DNA from: Chondrilla cf. caribensis
Lineage: Eukaryota; Porifera; Demospongiae; Chondrillida; Chondrillidae
DNA: 64,000 nucleotides
Assembly: GCA_964020155.1 (NCBI GenBank)
Contig: OZ026548.1
Location: 2,436,397-2,500,396 of the forward strand
Reading direction: 5' to 3'
Shown: one piece after another, positions 11,641 to 38,794 of the stretch
Layout: each line of letters opens with the position of its first letter
Position numbering within the stretch: position 1 is the stretch's first letter
Notes under the pieces: generated by a model
What the model was told of the DNA's origin: nothing
The model's input: only the letters and a program-made list of their open reading frames with translations
Database searches by the model: none
Translations under genes and position numbers: made by a program

Positions 11641-12214
11641 CATGCATGCACATACATACCACATTTGTATCTGCAGCTAGGTACACATAAGTATGTCATA
11701 TAGGGTTACCTAAACGCATTTGGACAAGTACATGAACATGTACATACATTGCAGGCATGAATACATACAAAATGCATCCTGAACACATCTGTGGTGAAAT
11801 ACAGGGCCACTGCATTTCATTGTGGATATTATTGTATACTAATATGGCTCTCCACATGTAGTAAAGTAGACATTTCATTCATTAAATATGCCATCAAAAT
11901 CTCCTGTTATATACCGAAGGATGCTCTCTGGGTCTAGAAATTAGGAAGTACAATAGTTTAAAAAGATTACACATGTTTTAAGGGAGAAGTTTACAGGCTA
12001 CATTATTCAATAGATGAGCTGTATTTTACATTTGATTTATCTGTACATCAAATATGGTAGTTAAGTAAGGTCACTCTCTGCAAGTGCTAGAAATGGGTGG
12101 TAAATGTTTTGATCAATCACCACTTATGTATGTGTACAGGTTACGTACGAAGAGGATTAATAAAATATCTTTAGTTTCATTATAATATAGATGGTGTAGT
12201 GAACAACCTCATAC

Positions 12215-15200
12215 CTCTGAACACTGCTGTATGTCCAAGCCATGTTCTTTAACAAGCCAGTCAACCAAGTCAATGCTACCTCCATATGCAGCTCTGTGGA
12301 GTAGGGTCTCACCATACTGTAGGGAAGACATAGTCATAGTACACTAACATGGGGATAAAGTAAAACGAGGCAAATCCTAGTGAGATGAAATGAATATAAA
12401 ATATTGTTAATGCAATATAATGTATGACAAAGGTTAGCTTACCATTCACAACAAACAGGTCCTGGAACAAATCCCACCACAACCACCTTATCCCAATTCT
12501 CCATATTGTGATACATGTGAGTAGTCTATCTTTATTGTCAACTTCACTAGACAGTAAGTTTCACAGAATTAAAGTTGTGGAAATGGGCAGTGGTGGGATG
12601 TACCAGGTGTAGACCTGTCAGCAATGTGAGCCTGGAGAATTATAGAGTAATTATGATTTGGATATTTTAGATGGCTGTCGTAAAGTAAGAAAAGAAACAG
12701 AGAATTGAGAGGTGAAATAAGGATGTACTAACTGAAGGGAGTAGGTAAGAGAGGAGCAAATGTGTGAGACGATTGAATGAAGAGTATTTATGAATAATGG
12801 TCAGTATATTTGAGTGTTCAGGGAGGGAGCACGGGATGTCGGTGTACACAGGTTTTGCAGGGTGGTCCACCTCAAGTAAATATGTACATGTAAAAGAATC
12901 AAGTTTGTGAATGAGGCTGAATGTAAAAGGAGTATGGGTGGCAGTGGTGTAGATGTACAAAAGGACTAAGAACACAAGCTGGGACAGTACTTTATTGTAA
13001 ATCTTCGAATTCTCTTTGAGATTAGAAGAAACAGTTGGGAAAGTAGCAAATGGCAACCTCATGATGGAAGACATCATACATTTACACCATTCCTATCATA
13101 AGTTGAAAGTTATTGACTCATTCAAAGCACCAACCTCTAGGATTGAATAAATGAAACTATTATTAAGATTCTGATTCACATAAAAAATTCCCATTTGAAC
13201 TACAATAACACACTGAATGAACACGCTAATTAAGTCAGCACATATCTGTGTGGGGACATACGTACGTAAGTAGTTGGTAATATTAGCTCCAGCCAACAAC
13301 GTATAACATGAACAGTTGCAATGTTACATTAAACCATTTCTAGGACTTGTGTATGTCCACACTTACTTTATCCTTAGCCTTCAAGTCACAGTTGTACTTG
13401 TCAAACAAATGTTTCACCAGAGGAAAATGGCCATAGTTAGCTGCGCAAGTCACAGGTCTGAGACCTTTTTCCTAAATTTTAGGAAATGATGATATTGTGT
13501 AATCTATTGAGGATCACGGTATAGGTAATAGTAATACCACCTCTAGGTCTCGTGCAATGGAAATAAACAGTTAGCTATACATTTGGTAGAGCATCAATCT
13601 CAAGTGTACCCTGTAAGGTTCTAGAGGGTTGTGTTCCTGCTGATTTCAGGTTTAATGATGATTAACACTACAAACTTTTAAGATTACCATGTACAGAACA
13701 TAATGTATTGTACAAAGGGTCTATGCTGTAGGTTGATAGGAATGAACACCATTGTTGCATATTTGTAGGGTACATTTGTGCATAAATTGCATAGATTGTA
13801 TAAATTTGGTACATCCGATGATTAATTATTTGGGTACAACTGGGTGTAAATGCTCATACACGTACACAGGGGTATAGTGGGTATATACGTAGAGATGCAT
13901 ATGTGTATAACCATTCTGTTCCCCTTATGACATTACATGTGACATAAAATTGCAAAACTTATCGTTATACAGTGAAACCTCGCTAATCCGACACCTCTGT
14001 AATCCAACATTCTCTCTAATCTGACCATTATATGAGGTACAGCCACCATACATAAGTATGGTAAGAGGCACTCCATAATCCAACAATCTCCTAATCCAAC
14101 ATTATTCTCAGGTCCCATTGAGTGTTGGATTAGAGAGGTTTCACTGTAATTCAAAACTGGTTGATTTTACACAGGAAAATCTCAAAATACTCCGTTAGAG
14201 TCGATATTTAGTCAAGTCAAAAAATATAGGTTATTTGTGTTATGGCCTGCCATTTACATGGGAAAATTTCATGTCATAGGCCTTTCAGAGTCTCACCTTG
14301 TCCCATACATTGGGAGATAGACTGAACTGTTCCATCATTCTGTCAAATAGGTCAATGTTACCAGTACAGGCAATATGGAACAGCACACTTCTTCCAAACT
14401 ACAAAAAAGAATGATATACTGATGATTATGACTCAAGCGATATAGCTGCACATAATTATAATTATAATACCAGCTAAAAACCAACCTTGTCAGTAACTGG
14501 TTGAAGTTTACATTCATCCAAGAGCCAGAGGAAAAGTGAGGCATTACCACTTCTGGCTGCTGCAAACAACAGATTTTGACCATCCTTTATAATGGATAGA
14601 AATTGAGAAATGATTAAACTGTAACAGCAACTGCAACACATTACACTTAGGGTATATTTAATGTAGTAAGTGGTTTATATTTAACTAGATTCTGTTATTT
14701 GTTAAAGGGATTATGCCAACTTCTGCTTTAAAATATGACAGATGCTGTAACAAATTTTCATTTCCATTAATACTATACATTTTCTTTTTATTGACGTTCC
14801 TTTCATATCAGTAGGATAAGTATTTCCCAACTCCATTGCTTCCAGAACTGAAAGTCTGAGATGATTACCAAAGATAAATTTTCATGTTTTAGTAATTACA
14901 AATTATAATAATAATTCATAAACTGACACCTGACAGTCCCTTTATGCCCTGCTAGCTGTCCTCCTTGTGGGTACAATGTTACTGTTTGTAAGCTAAATTC
15001 CCGTGGCATAGATGTGAGTCTGGATGTACTAATTATCACAATAGCATAATTAAAAGTTAAAACAACAATAATCAATTGCAACGGAAACATTTGATTCATT
15101 ACGGCAATCCAATAAATACTGTCATCCATGCAGAGTTAATAACACACAGAATGTACAAAATACCAATCTACCCAATGAGTGTAGCAATAGCTCACCTCAG

Positions 15201-17912
15201 TGACAGTTTCAATACTACACTGCACCTCTTCTACCAGGTATTTCACAATATCAATCTGACCTCCTCTTGCAGCAGCAAATAATGGAGTCCATTTGTACTA
15301 ATCAAAGATGAGAATATTGAAGTTAATTGATGCAAATTAGTGTGTGCCATTTACTGATGACAAGTACTTCCAATATACTATAATGCAATATATGTTGAGT
15401 CAATAATAATAACTATTAATATATAGCTGCAATTGTAACCTATTAAATAAACTGAACTTTACTCAATATATGGCAGAACTGTGAAATAATCACATTAATT
15501 AAATACAATCATCTTCTGGAAATTAACTGTCATGATAATGAGTTAAGTATAATTGTGTTGTTGCTTCCACTCTTGTATACTTCCAGAGATGCATGTAATT
15601 AAGTTAAAGATTTTCTAGCTCAATTAAAATCTTGACTGAACCGATTTATGTATTGCTTTACCAATAACTTCATTAGGTTGACAGTCTATGTATTTCAGCT
15701 ACTGTACATGCGGAAATTTTTGCAGTACTAAACTTTCGCGGTTGCATAACTTTGAGGATATTCGTGGATTTTATTTTCGCAGTTGTGGGCCAAGTCAAAT
15801 TTATTATTTTTGAGTTTAAAATGTTTGAGTTAGAGAGCTCAATTTATCCGTGGTTTCATGTTTAATATGTATCGTGGATGCCTTGCGAAGGAGAGGTACT
15901 TCATTGCGCTCGGAAATCGCTAATAGAGAAGATCCCTATGCTGTAGCTGTCAACATCTTATCGAAATTCAGGATGAACAAAAATACTTGAATCTTTGGTC
16001 AATGCTTTATGTAAAATAACACTAAACCTATTGTCCTTTGCTCTCTTGTAGTCGTGTTTTGCAACATGCACTGTTCGTCGAAAATAGATGGCCACTTTAT
16101 TATGCTATGTATGGGCGAGTAACATAATAATTCGCGGATGACTAGGCATTCCGCGAAAACCGCAAAAGTTTAGTACCGCAAAAATTTCCGCGCATATGGT
16201 ACTTTGTTATTATCAACCTATTTTCCTTAACAGTAATATAGTCACAATGCAACAATAATAATAACAGTAATAATATTATAATTATAGTAAATTCTGAAAT
16301 TACACCCAAATAACAGAAATCATAATAACTTCATAATATGATATAGATATAATAAGGTAAAGGCTCCTAATTCGGAACACTTTGAGCTTTTAACAGGAAC
16401 AGCTCCCGGATAAAAGCATCACTCTAGCTTAAATCATAGTAAGATAACCAGCAACTATTATACTTTACAACATGACGACTGGTAAAATTTGTGAAATAAA
16501 ATTGCTTCAACTTTGTGTCAATTTCTGATTCAGAATTCAAATTAAGTTTGAGGTCTCCTCTTTAGTCCTGACACAAGTACAAAGCCAAAATGTGAATCCC
16601 AAGTGTAGGCTACTAGTGCAATAATAAAATCAAATGTAAGATACAAAATAATAAGATAATACGTAATTATCTTATTATTAATACCGGAATTTCTCAAGTT
16701 AAACCATCAAATTTATCAGCAGGAAAACTTAAGTTTAAAAATCTTTGAGAAATCTAAACTGAGATGCATATTAGACTCTGACACATGTAGACTATACTGT
16801 TTTCAATTACTGTTGCAGTAACTGTAGTGAGGTGCACATTAATTTACAACAGTTTACTGAGGTTGGGAAACTGAAAAGTGATGAGCCTATCAGCAATGCC
16901 AAACAGATGTTATGAAATATGGAATTACTCAATAAACATTTTAAAGACATTGGATTGTGGTATATACACACCTAATGAAGATTCACCTTTCCCTTCACTT
17001 TAGGGTTACAGTGGTAGGTGTTCAGTAACTCTTGTAGGACTTTCATGTGTCCATTGTAAGCAGCAAAATGTACTGCTGTCCAACCATACTAAAGAGCAAT
17101 TAAGAGATAATATGTTTATACAAAATCAAATCAATTATTCTGTGGAATAGATATTAGTATCAATATATTTGGAAATTGATTATTTTTCAATTTTAATTGG
17201 TAAACGAGTGCATGATGATAAGGTGTAATATTTGTTTGAATCATTGGAAATATATTGTTGAGGTATATTCACTCAAATAAACCTTAAATTGTAGCCATGA
17301 TAATATTATTAGGTGGGACATACTCAATTAATACACTGTAGCTCTTCACAAATGATACCACTGTTTGCTTGTTCATAATTATTATGTCACAGGATCGTTT
17401 GGGCAGTAAGTAATCTGTGCATGTAGAAAATACCATGCAGACTAGGATACTTGCATGTACGTATGTGGACGATTTTCCAACAATGAAACATGAAGGTGCT
17501 ACCATCTGGAGATGACAGATAATGGAAAGCTAACAGTGAGAGGAGCTTAGGAGCATCTATTCCTACCAGCCCAAGACTAAAATACAGTAATTCAACATTA
17601 TGCTAAATAATACAAAAATTAGAAACAAATGGTCTAAGAATGAACAACCTGAATGCCTTATTCATGACTAGTGGAATAATCTGTGAGGATTCTGAAGCAA
17701 TTTCTTTCAAAGCTGTCAGATCACCAGTTGCAGCTGAAGTAAGAATGGTTTTCTGTACCTAGTACATGTGAGCAGACACAAACAGAGTGAATGAATGACT
17801 CAAAATGAGCAGAAATGAACTTGGTCACCTGATCAGTTGGATCAAGACATGGCTGAGGTTTTATCATTTCTCCAAATAGACTGCAAGTAAAGGATTGGAA
17901 ACAGTTCAATAT
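12215..17912 (-). CDS. Ankyrin-repeat exons 2-9 of the kinase-ankyrin gene
   Basis: Eight phase 0 exons follow the kinase exon. Exon 2 is 17829-17912 (28 codons, linker). The ankyrin exons are 17657-17758 (34), 16987-17088 (34), 15196-15297 (34), 14486-14584 (33), 14297-14398 (34), 13367-13471 (35) and 12215-12316 (34). Each encodes about one ankyrin repeat, with motifs such as GWTAVHFAAYNGH or GETLLHRAAYGG. Each is bounded by an AG acceptor and, except for the first ankyrin exon, a GT donor. The symmetric phase allows loss or gain of exons without frameshift. 17657-17758 keeps the 34-codon phase 0 pattern only if its donor is AAG/GC; the next GT would give 110 bases and break phase. The repeats probably bind protein ligands; no partner can be named. 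Confidence 0.85.
13970..14146. mobile_element. Tigger/pogo-like MITE
   Basis: 177-base element with perfect CAGTGAAACCTC / GAGGTTTCACTG ends and flanking TA dinucleotides, the signature of Tc1/mariner-pogo elements. Internal AATCCAACA repeats are usual for this family. It lies in an intron between ankyrin exons. Confidence 0.8.
15704..16202. mobile_element. Non-autonomous DNA element with ~35-base inverted ends
   Basis: The left end GCGGAAATTTTTGCAGTACT then AAACTTTCGCGG recurs inverted at the right end (AAAGTTTAGTACCGC then AAAAATTTCCGC). The total is about 500 bases without an ORF. The paired ends and CpG-rich termini mark a MITE-like element in the intron between ankyrin exons at 15297 and 16987. 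Confidence 0.7.
16355..16620. repeat. Dispersed repeat sharing modules with 46.9-47.5 kb
   Basis: GGTAAAGGCTCC at the left recurs as GGTAAAGGCACC at 46915. The segment TTTAGTCCTGACACAAGTAC is found inverted at about 47490-47515. The two copies share ends but not interiors, consistent with related non-autonomous elements. Confidence 0.5.
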
Positions 17913-18705
17913 CTGAAATTTCAATGAAAATTGACAATCAGCCCTTACTAACTCTAAAGAAATCCATGTTATTTCTTTCTGGGGGATTTCTTTATCATAT
18001 TCTAATGTAGCTTTGCAGTGGTAGTCATACAGCATCAACTGCAGTGGGAAGATGATATTAAAATTGTACACAGATCGACTAGCACTACAGCAAGTCTTAG
18101 AAGAAATAATGCCATTGCAAGGATATACAGAATTTATAAAAACTATGTAACTTATGAGTGACCATCACAAATTTTCATTCTCAACACCTCACAACTTGAA
18201 AATCAATTTAGCTATTAATAAATTAAAACAAGAAATGACAAAAAAATGATTCCATTTTCTCATGGCTAGTAGCACATTTTTCATTTAAATTCGTCAAATT
18301 CTGATCTTCAGAGCTTTATTGTGAGGCAACTATAACACAAAGTCGTCTTAACACTGTCAGCTATTTTCAACAATAAACGCAGTTATTAAGTAAATGTTCT
18401 GATGTCCGTTGAGAAAATCATGTCTTGAATTGCTATAAAGTTACAATTTAAGATTTATCTACTAGACAAATTGAGGTTCTAAACTGTAACGAGAAGTTAA
18501 AAATTGACAAACTGTATTTCCTATGCGGGTTAATCTACAAATCATGCATGCAGGCAAATTTTGCTGTACATAAAACACCCAGGTCTTTCAAATCATCAAC
18601 TGAACAAATAGGTGACCCTAGAATACTAATAAAAATGTATTGATTGAAAGTCTATTGTGTTTAGACTACATGTGACTACATACAGTACATGAGTGCACAT
18701 CTCAC

Positions 18706-19555
18706 CATGCGATTCAAGTGCTCATACAATTGTGTACTTTGTGGACGCTTCTTTGGGTCATCTTCCAAACAGAGAATAACAAGTGGCTTCAAAGGATGGT
18801 CCTGTGGCAATTTGGAGAGATCGTCTCGACGGCGAAGAACTTCCTTCATTGACCCGATGTTGATTGGAGCCACCACAGGCGACTGCTGGGTAGCCACTTC
18901 TAGCATCAAAACGCCAACAGAAAAGGTATCGATTTTTTCGTTGTATCGACAGTCTGGTCGAAGCGCTTCGGGTGGCATATAAGTAATCGCTCCCGGACCC
19001 TGCGAGTTGAAATACACCGCGTTGTGATCTTTCAGTCGAGACTGACCGAGGTCACCAATCTTAACAACGCCATCCTCGGTGATCATGATATTTTTGTCGT
19101 TAAGGTCTCGATGAACGATTGGCTTTGGGAGAGAGTGAAGGTAGCGAAGCCCTCTAACGATGGACAGACAAATTTCAATCGCTTTATTGTCGACTTAGCT
19201 TCCCCTTGTTTCTGAGCAAATACTGCCGAAGGTTTTCCTTCATCCTTTCCATTACAAGAATCGGTTCACCGGTTTCTTCATCGTGATAAGCGCCGTAGAA
19301 CTTGACGATGTTAAGATGGTTGGCCTTTTCGAGGAGCTGACATTCTCGATGAAAGCTGCGTACGAGGCTCTCTTCGGTTCCCTCAGCTTCAAGAAGTAAT
19401 TTGTGAACCTTTTTCACGGCTACCGGTTGACCGTTTAGTTCTCCTTCATACACAGTCCCCCATGCACCTCGATTAATCTCTCTTCCGATGGTCAATGTAG
19501 CTAGCTTCGGTGGGAAAAGGTTAGCAACTGTTATAGGTGGGTGGAAGGAAGCCAT
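18706..19555 (-). CDS. Protein kinase exon of a kinase-ankyrin gene (frameshifted in this assembly)
   Basis: Single large 5' exon encoding a protein kinase domain. From the start at 19555 the glycine loop lies at residues 27-35 (INRGAWGTV, with Asn where the first Gly is usual) and the ATP-binding lysine is in VAVKK (K48). The catalytic HRDLNDKN motif is at 19105-19113 and onward, the metal-binding motif reads DLG rather than DFG (19045-19053), and YMPPEA follows in the activation segment. HRDLNDKN has Asn where Ser/Thr kinases usually have Lys. The family looks TKL-like. The frame breaks at 19184-19189: a TAA stop and one extra base separate the N-lobe from the C-lobe, and dropping one base restores continuity. 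This is either an assembly indel or a real lesion. The exon ends in phase 0 at ATG/gtgaga. A TATA-like TTTATACA lies about 55 bases upstream of the ATG. The leftward exons are ankyrin repeats. Confidence 0.85.
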
Positions 19556-21442
19556 CTTGCGATCACGTGCACTCGGCCTATAGTCTACTTAGAGTTCGAG
19601 TTGTGCCATGTATAAAAGTATTCAACTGTAGATCGCGTCATAGCCTGCAGGAACCCGAAAAATGGAGGTCTTCGAATGGATCAGGCATGTCTTAGCTACC
19701 ACAACTCCTTCATTAGAATTTGAGTCACTATTGGTTGTTCTGGTGAAATATGGCGTGTCATCGGATCAAACGGCGAGTGGAATACCCATACCACACAATC
19801 TATTCCAGATCTATGCATAGCAGACCAGCTATTGTGTGTGTATATATGGGCCCTGTACTATTATGTGTACTGTATTATGTGTATAGGCGCGCTGTACTGT
19901 ACTGTATCATAGAGCTACATTGTATCATAATAGCATTGAGTATCTAGTTGTGATAAACCGTTACCATTAACAATGGAAGATTGTGGTTAACCTTAAAACT
20001 GTGGCATTTTGAAGTAGAAAACTGTTTATTATCAAGTTACCAGAATCATACCGTGATTGGAATTACCCCATTTTGTCTTTCTGTACTAGAAGGTACGTAT
20101 ACTGGTATACTAGTACATGTGTAGATGTCCTAGTATACTAGTTACTAGTATATGTGCCAGTGTACCAGTAGTTTTCAATTGTACATTGTATACATATAAT
20201 ATACGTACCAATGTACATACATACTCCCACATGTATTAGTGTATGCATTGATACACACACATGTGCAATACACTGGTGCTAACATGCGTGCATATTCTTC
20301 TTCGTATAGTTCACAAAGGATTTCCTATGCAAGTCGTCTGCCCTGGCTCACGTACTGGAGGTTGGCAACCCTCGGACCACAGTGTTAGGACTGCAGTGTA
20401 TTGACAGCCTGGCCTCTCGGTTAGTACATTATGCACCATCCAGTGCAGTGAGTACCTTGTAGGGCATGGCAAATCTGTTCTGTGAGTACGGTGAATACGT
20501 ATGTACTTGTTGATCTGCCGCAATTTGATCTCAAAGAATATGGTGGATTAGCGAGTTTGATGAAGTAAGTGGACATCCATTGGTACTTGTACATTATATT
20601 GGTACTGGGAAAGCGTGGCGAATTAAAAGGTTTGGCAGATAAAGCGATGGCAGATTAACAAGAATTCACTGTACCTTGTAGGGCACTGCAAGTCTGTACT
20701 TCTCAAGAGGGATTTAATTTACCGTCAGTGCCAGCTAACACAGTGTACCTGCACAAGGGCCCTAGTGAACTGCATGTGTGTACTAACTAATTGTACCAAT
20801 GGTGGTATGTGCACACTAAGCAACCTATATGGTATTAGTGTGTATGTACGTATGTAGTGTATGTTTTGTACTTTCTCAAGTGTCAGCATATCTGAAGGTA
20901 ACATATGGTTACCTGATTATTATGTCTATGCGTGTTTACCACAGGACTTTGTCCCTGTGGGTGGTTTAATCCACTTAATTAGATTAATTACACTATGTAC
21001 AGTACATATTGTGCATTATGTTACTGTTTGCCTGTTCGTACTGATACTGTGCTAAGCCAGCAGTGATCAGATGACCGTTGCTTCACATGTTGTGGTTAGC
21101 CTACCTGATAATACCTGAGACAAGCCTCACTAAGAACAGTCCACCAATTCCCACAGTCTACTAACTTGTTAAACTTCACTGGTCAGTGTCATGCCAGTAA
21201 TTTTCTAATCTAGTAGTAATATTACCTAACGGTAGCGACTATGTAGGAAGTCCATATGAAATGGCCCAAATAAGAAGACCTTTTCTCATAATTGTGTGCT
21301 GATGTAGGTTTGTTCTCCTCTTAGTAAACTCGTCCCTAAGGAGTGCTGGGAATGGTGCTACTCCGTTACCATGGCACCCCTCAGTGAAGAAGTTGCCTCA
21401 TTCAACAGAGACATGTACCCAGTGAGTGATGGTGGTCACAGT

Positions 21443-21443
21443 G

Positions 21444-21514
<71 letters not shown>
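21443..21514. repeat. (TG)n microsatellite
   Basis: About 70 bases, nearly pure TG. Confidence 0.95.
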
Positions 21515-21855
21515 CATGTATGTATGTATATTGTGTTTTGTCTATTCCACTGTGATTGAGATGTGATATATTTACATATTTCTACATGCATAAGTGCATA
21601 TGTGTGTATGCATGTGCAGGCACCCATCTCATGAGTTTGCTTTGTTTAGTTTCATGTTTGTGTTTAGTCTCACACCGGCGAGACCACACAGTTGTAGACT
21701 AGGAGTAGTAATGAAGATAACTAACGAAGTTAGTGAGAAAAAGAGCATCAACTCGTGCAAATCCACACAGCTCTGTGGTCTCTCTGGTGTGATACTGCAG
21801 GTAGCAGTACCACCAGTGTAGTATGAAAGGAGAATTGTGGAGGCTGGTTTCTGTG

Positions 21856-21925
21856 GTGGCTTCGTGGCTCAGTGGTTTATGGCGGCTTTAGTCAGACACC
21901 CTGGGTTCGAGTCCCGCAGTTGCCG
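21856..21925 (+). mobile_element. tRNA-derived SINE head (or tRNA pseudogene)
   Basis: TGGCTCAGTGG matches the RNA polymerase III A box and GGTTCGAGTCC the B box, at normal tRNA spacing. The acceptor stem does not pair and the T stem has mismatches, so it is not a functional tRNA. A pyrimidine-rich tail follows, as in SINEs. Confidence 0.55.
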
Positions 21926-22134
21926 GTTTCTCGCTTTTCTCCTTTCTCCCAGCAGGCTGAATTCCACTTAGTGTTCGTATTATGTGTATATTTTGTGTCC
22001 AGGGTTGACATGTACGTATAAGATGCATGTAGCTTTGATCATACAAGTACATATATGAATGCATGTTAACATACTGTACTTATAGTAATTATACGTATTG
22101 TATCACATATAGTATACGAGACACATACATACAA

Positions 22135-22177
22135 ACACACACACTCAACACACACACACACACACACACACACGCAT

Positions 22178-22267
<90 letters not shown>

Positions 22268-22286
22268 CTACACACACACACACACA
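22135..22286. repeat. (CA)n microsatellite
   Basis: About 150 bases of CA with a few variant units. Confidence 0.95.
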
Positions 22287-23817
22287 TGCTACGAACATGT
22301 ACATGTACTACACGTACGTATGTGTGTATGAAATGCTTAGTAAACTCTCTTGTTTTGCCCCTCTCCCAACAAGCCACTTGATGACAGCCCTGAAGGTACG
22401 TGTATGCAGCCTGTGTATTGATTTGGCGTACGTGTACATATACACGTATATTATATGTAGATGTATTATGTATGCTACTGAATAGCAGGGAATTTTCAAA
22501 GAAGATTTTACAATGCATCATAAATTACCATTGGTTGTGGTGGTTTTAATTTGGCGATATTTGAATTAATGCATTGCAGTGCTGTTTGTGACTGATTTTC
22601 ACGAGTGTCATTCCACTAATCAAACGAAGCGCAAATAACACAAAAATGAACCCTTGTGATATTTCCCTCCACATGGTAGTATAAGTGTCTCATATGTTGT
22701 GGGCATTCAGTATGTACGTATCATACTTGGGCACTGTATATGCATTACATGTGTGTGTGCTGTATGAACACATGGTGTATGTTGTTGTATGTGTGTGCTG
22801 TTACAGTGTATGTTACATGCAATGCTTATCTCCCCTTGTAATACAAACCTTCAAATCTTCATTAGGTGGACTATCTCAACTGTGGTCTGCAGCTCAACAG
22901 AACAATTTCAAGTCAAATCAATCTTTGTTGTCTCCATTTATCACTGTACAAGATAATCAACAATAAATCCAAAATATCTACTGCTGCTCATTATTTTTTT
23001 AATGTTTGAAAACTGTTGTTGATAGATTATGTGCATGTGCTGTATCAGCAATATTTTCCATGTTGCTATATGTACGTACGTACGTATGCGTGCTTACATG
23101 TGTAACATTCTGATTTTCCAACTCATGATTGTAAGTACTCTATGTGTAATATTTCCAACAAAATTATATTTATATTTATCAATCGCTAATTGATATCTTG
23201 AATATTATGTGAATTATATTATAAAAAAGTGAAGTACATACCGGCGACGTCATTTAATAATGACAGTCTAGATCTGGAGAGGAAATGCAACAGCATTGCA
23301 TGCATGCAGTTAGGGGATCCCTAGAAGCTAGAGTGAATTAATATAAATTATTATTATTATTATATATTATAATATTATAGTTGTGGAAATTCTCTTCTGT
23401 ATACTCAATTACAGTAAAAAATGATTTAATTTTATCATCATTAATTTTTTGCAAAATCATAATTATTATATTATTTAAAGTTATTGTGCATAGTCTAAAA
23501 TTAGTGTTATATACTATAATTATTATAGTAATGATGTACAAGCAGCTGCAGCATGTTACTGTAGTAAAATATATGTATATATGCATGTACATTATAATGT
23601 ATACATAATATACATACTGTATGTACACATGGTATTGCCATTGCTGATCAGTTTCTATTAATTATTGCATTCAGAAGCTAATCAATCCGACAGCAGTGCT
23701 CATGGGTCAGAGCTAAAGCAGTCACCAAGAGTATTATTACATCCAAATCAAATCAAATTCAGAATCAAAATTAGATGGACAAGTACAGGAGGAACAGGTT
23801 GTGGGAGATTGCTCATT

Positions 23818-38708
<14,891 letters not shown>

Positions 38709-38794
38709 TGTTGATGAAGGAGACACACGGATACACAGAGGTACGATTGCGGGAATCTGATTGGTTCCACATATCACGTGACAAACGCTTGACC
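38709..38794. promoter_or_regulatory. 86-base bidirectional promoter with CLEAR-like E-box
   Basis: Only 86 bases separate the GON4L start (minus) from the sulfatase start (plus). ATCACGTGAC at 38773-38782 matches nine of ten positions of the CLEAR element GTCACGTGAC bound by TFEB/MITF at lysosomal genes. An inverted CCAAT box (ATTGG) lies near 38760. No TATA box is seen. The E-box is retained upstream of the second sulfatase at 56665-56674. Confidence 0.6.

Larger units (their letters stand above)
19630..23817. other. Gene-poor interval
   Basis: No exon with paired splice sites or recognisable protein similarity was found. The interval holds palindromic CTAGTATACTAG-type sequence near 20100-20170, (TG)n at 21443-21514, a tRNA-like SINE head at 21856-21925, (CA)n at 22135-22286 and an AT-rich stretch at 23150-23640. 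A segment at 20630-20670 resembles 29570-29610 (GGCAGATTAA...GAATTCACTGT), a short MITE end. 23640-23817 is probably the 3' untranslated part of the GON4L gene. Confidence 0.6.

Noticed and set aside
21856..21925. Functional tRNA gene
   Set aside because: A and B boxes are present, but the acceptor stem does not pair and the T stem is imperfect. It is better explained as a SINE head.
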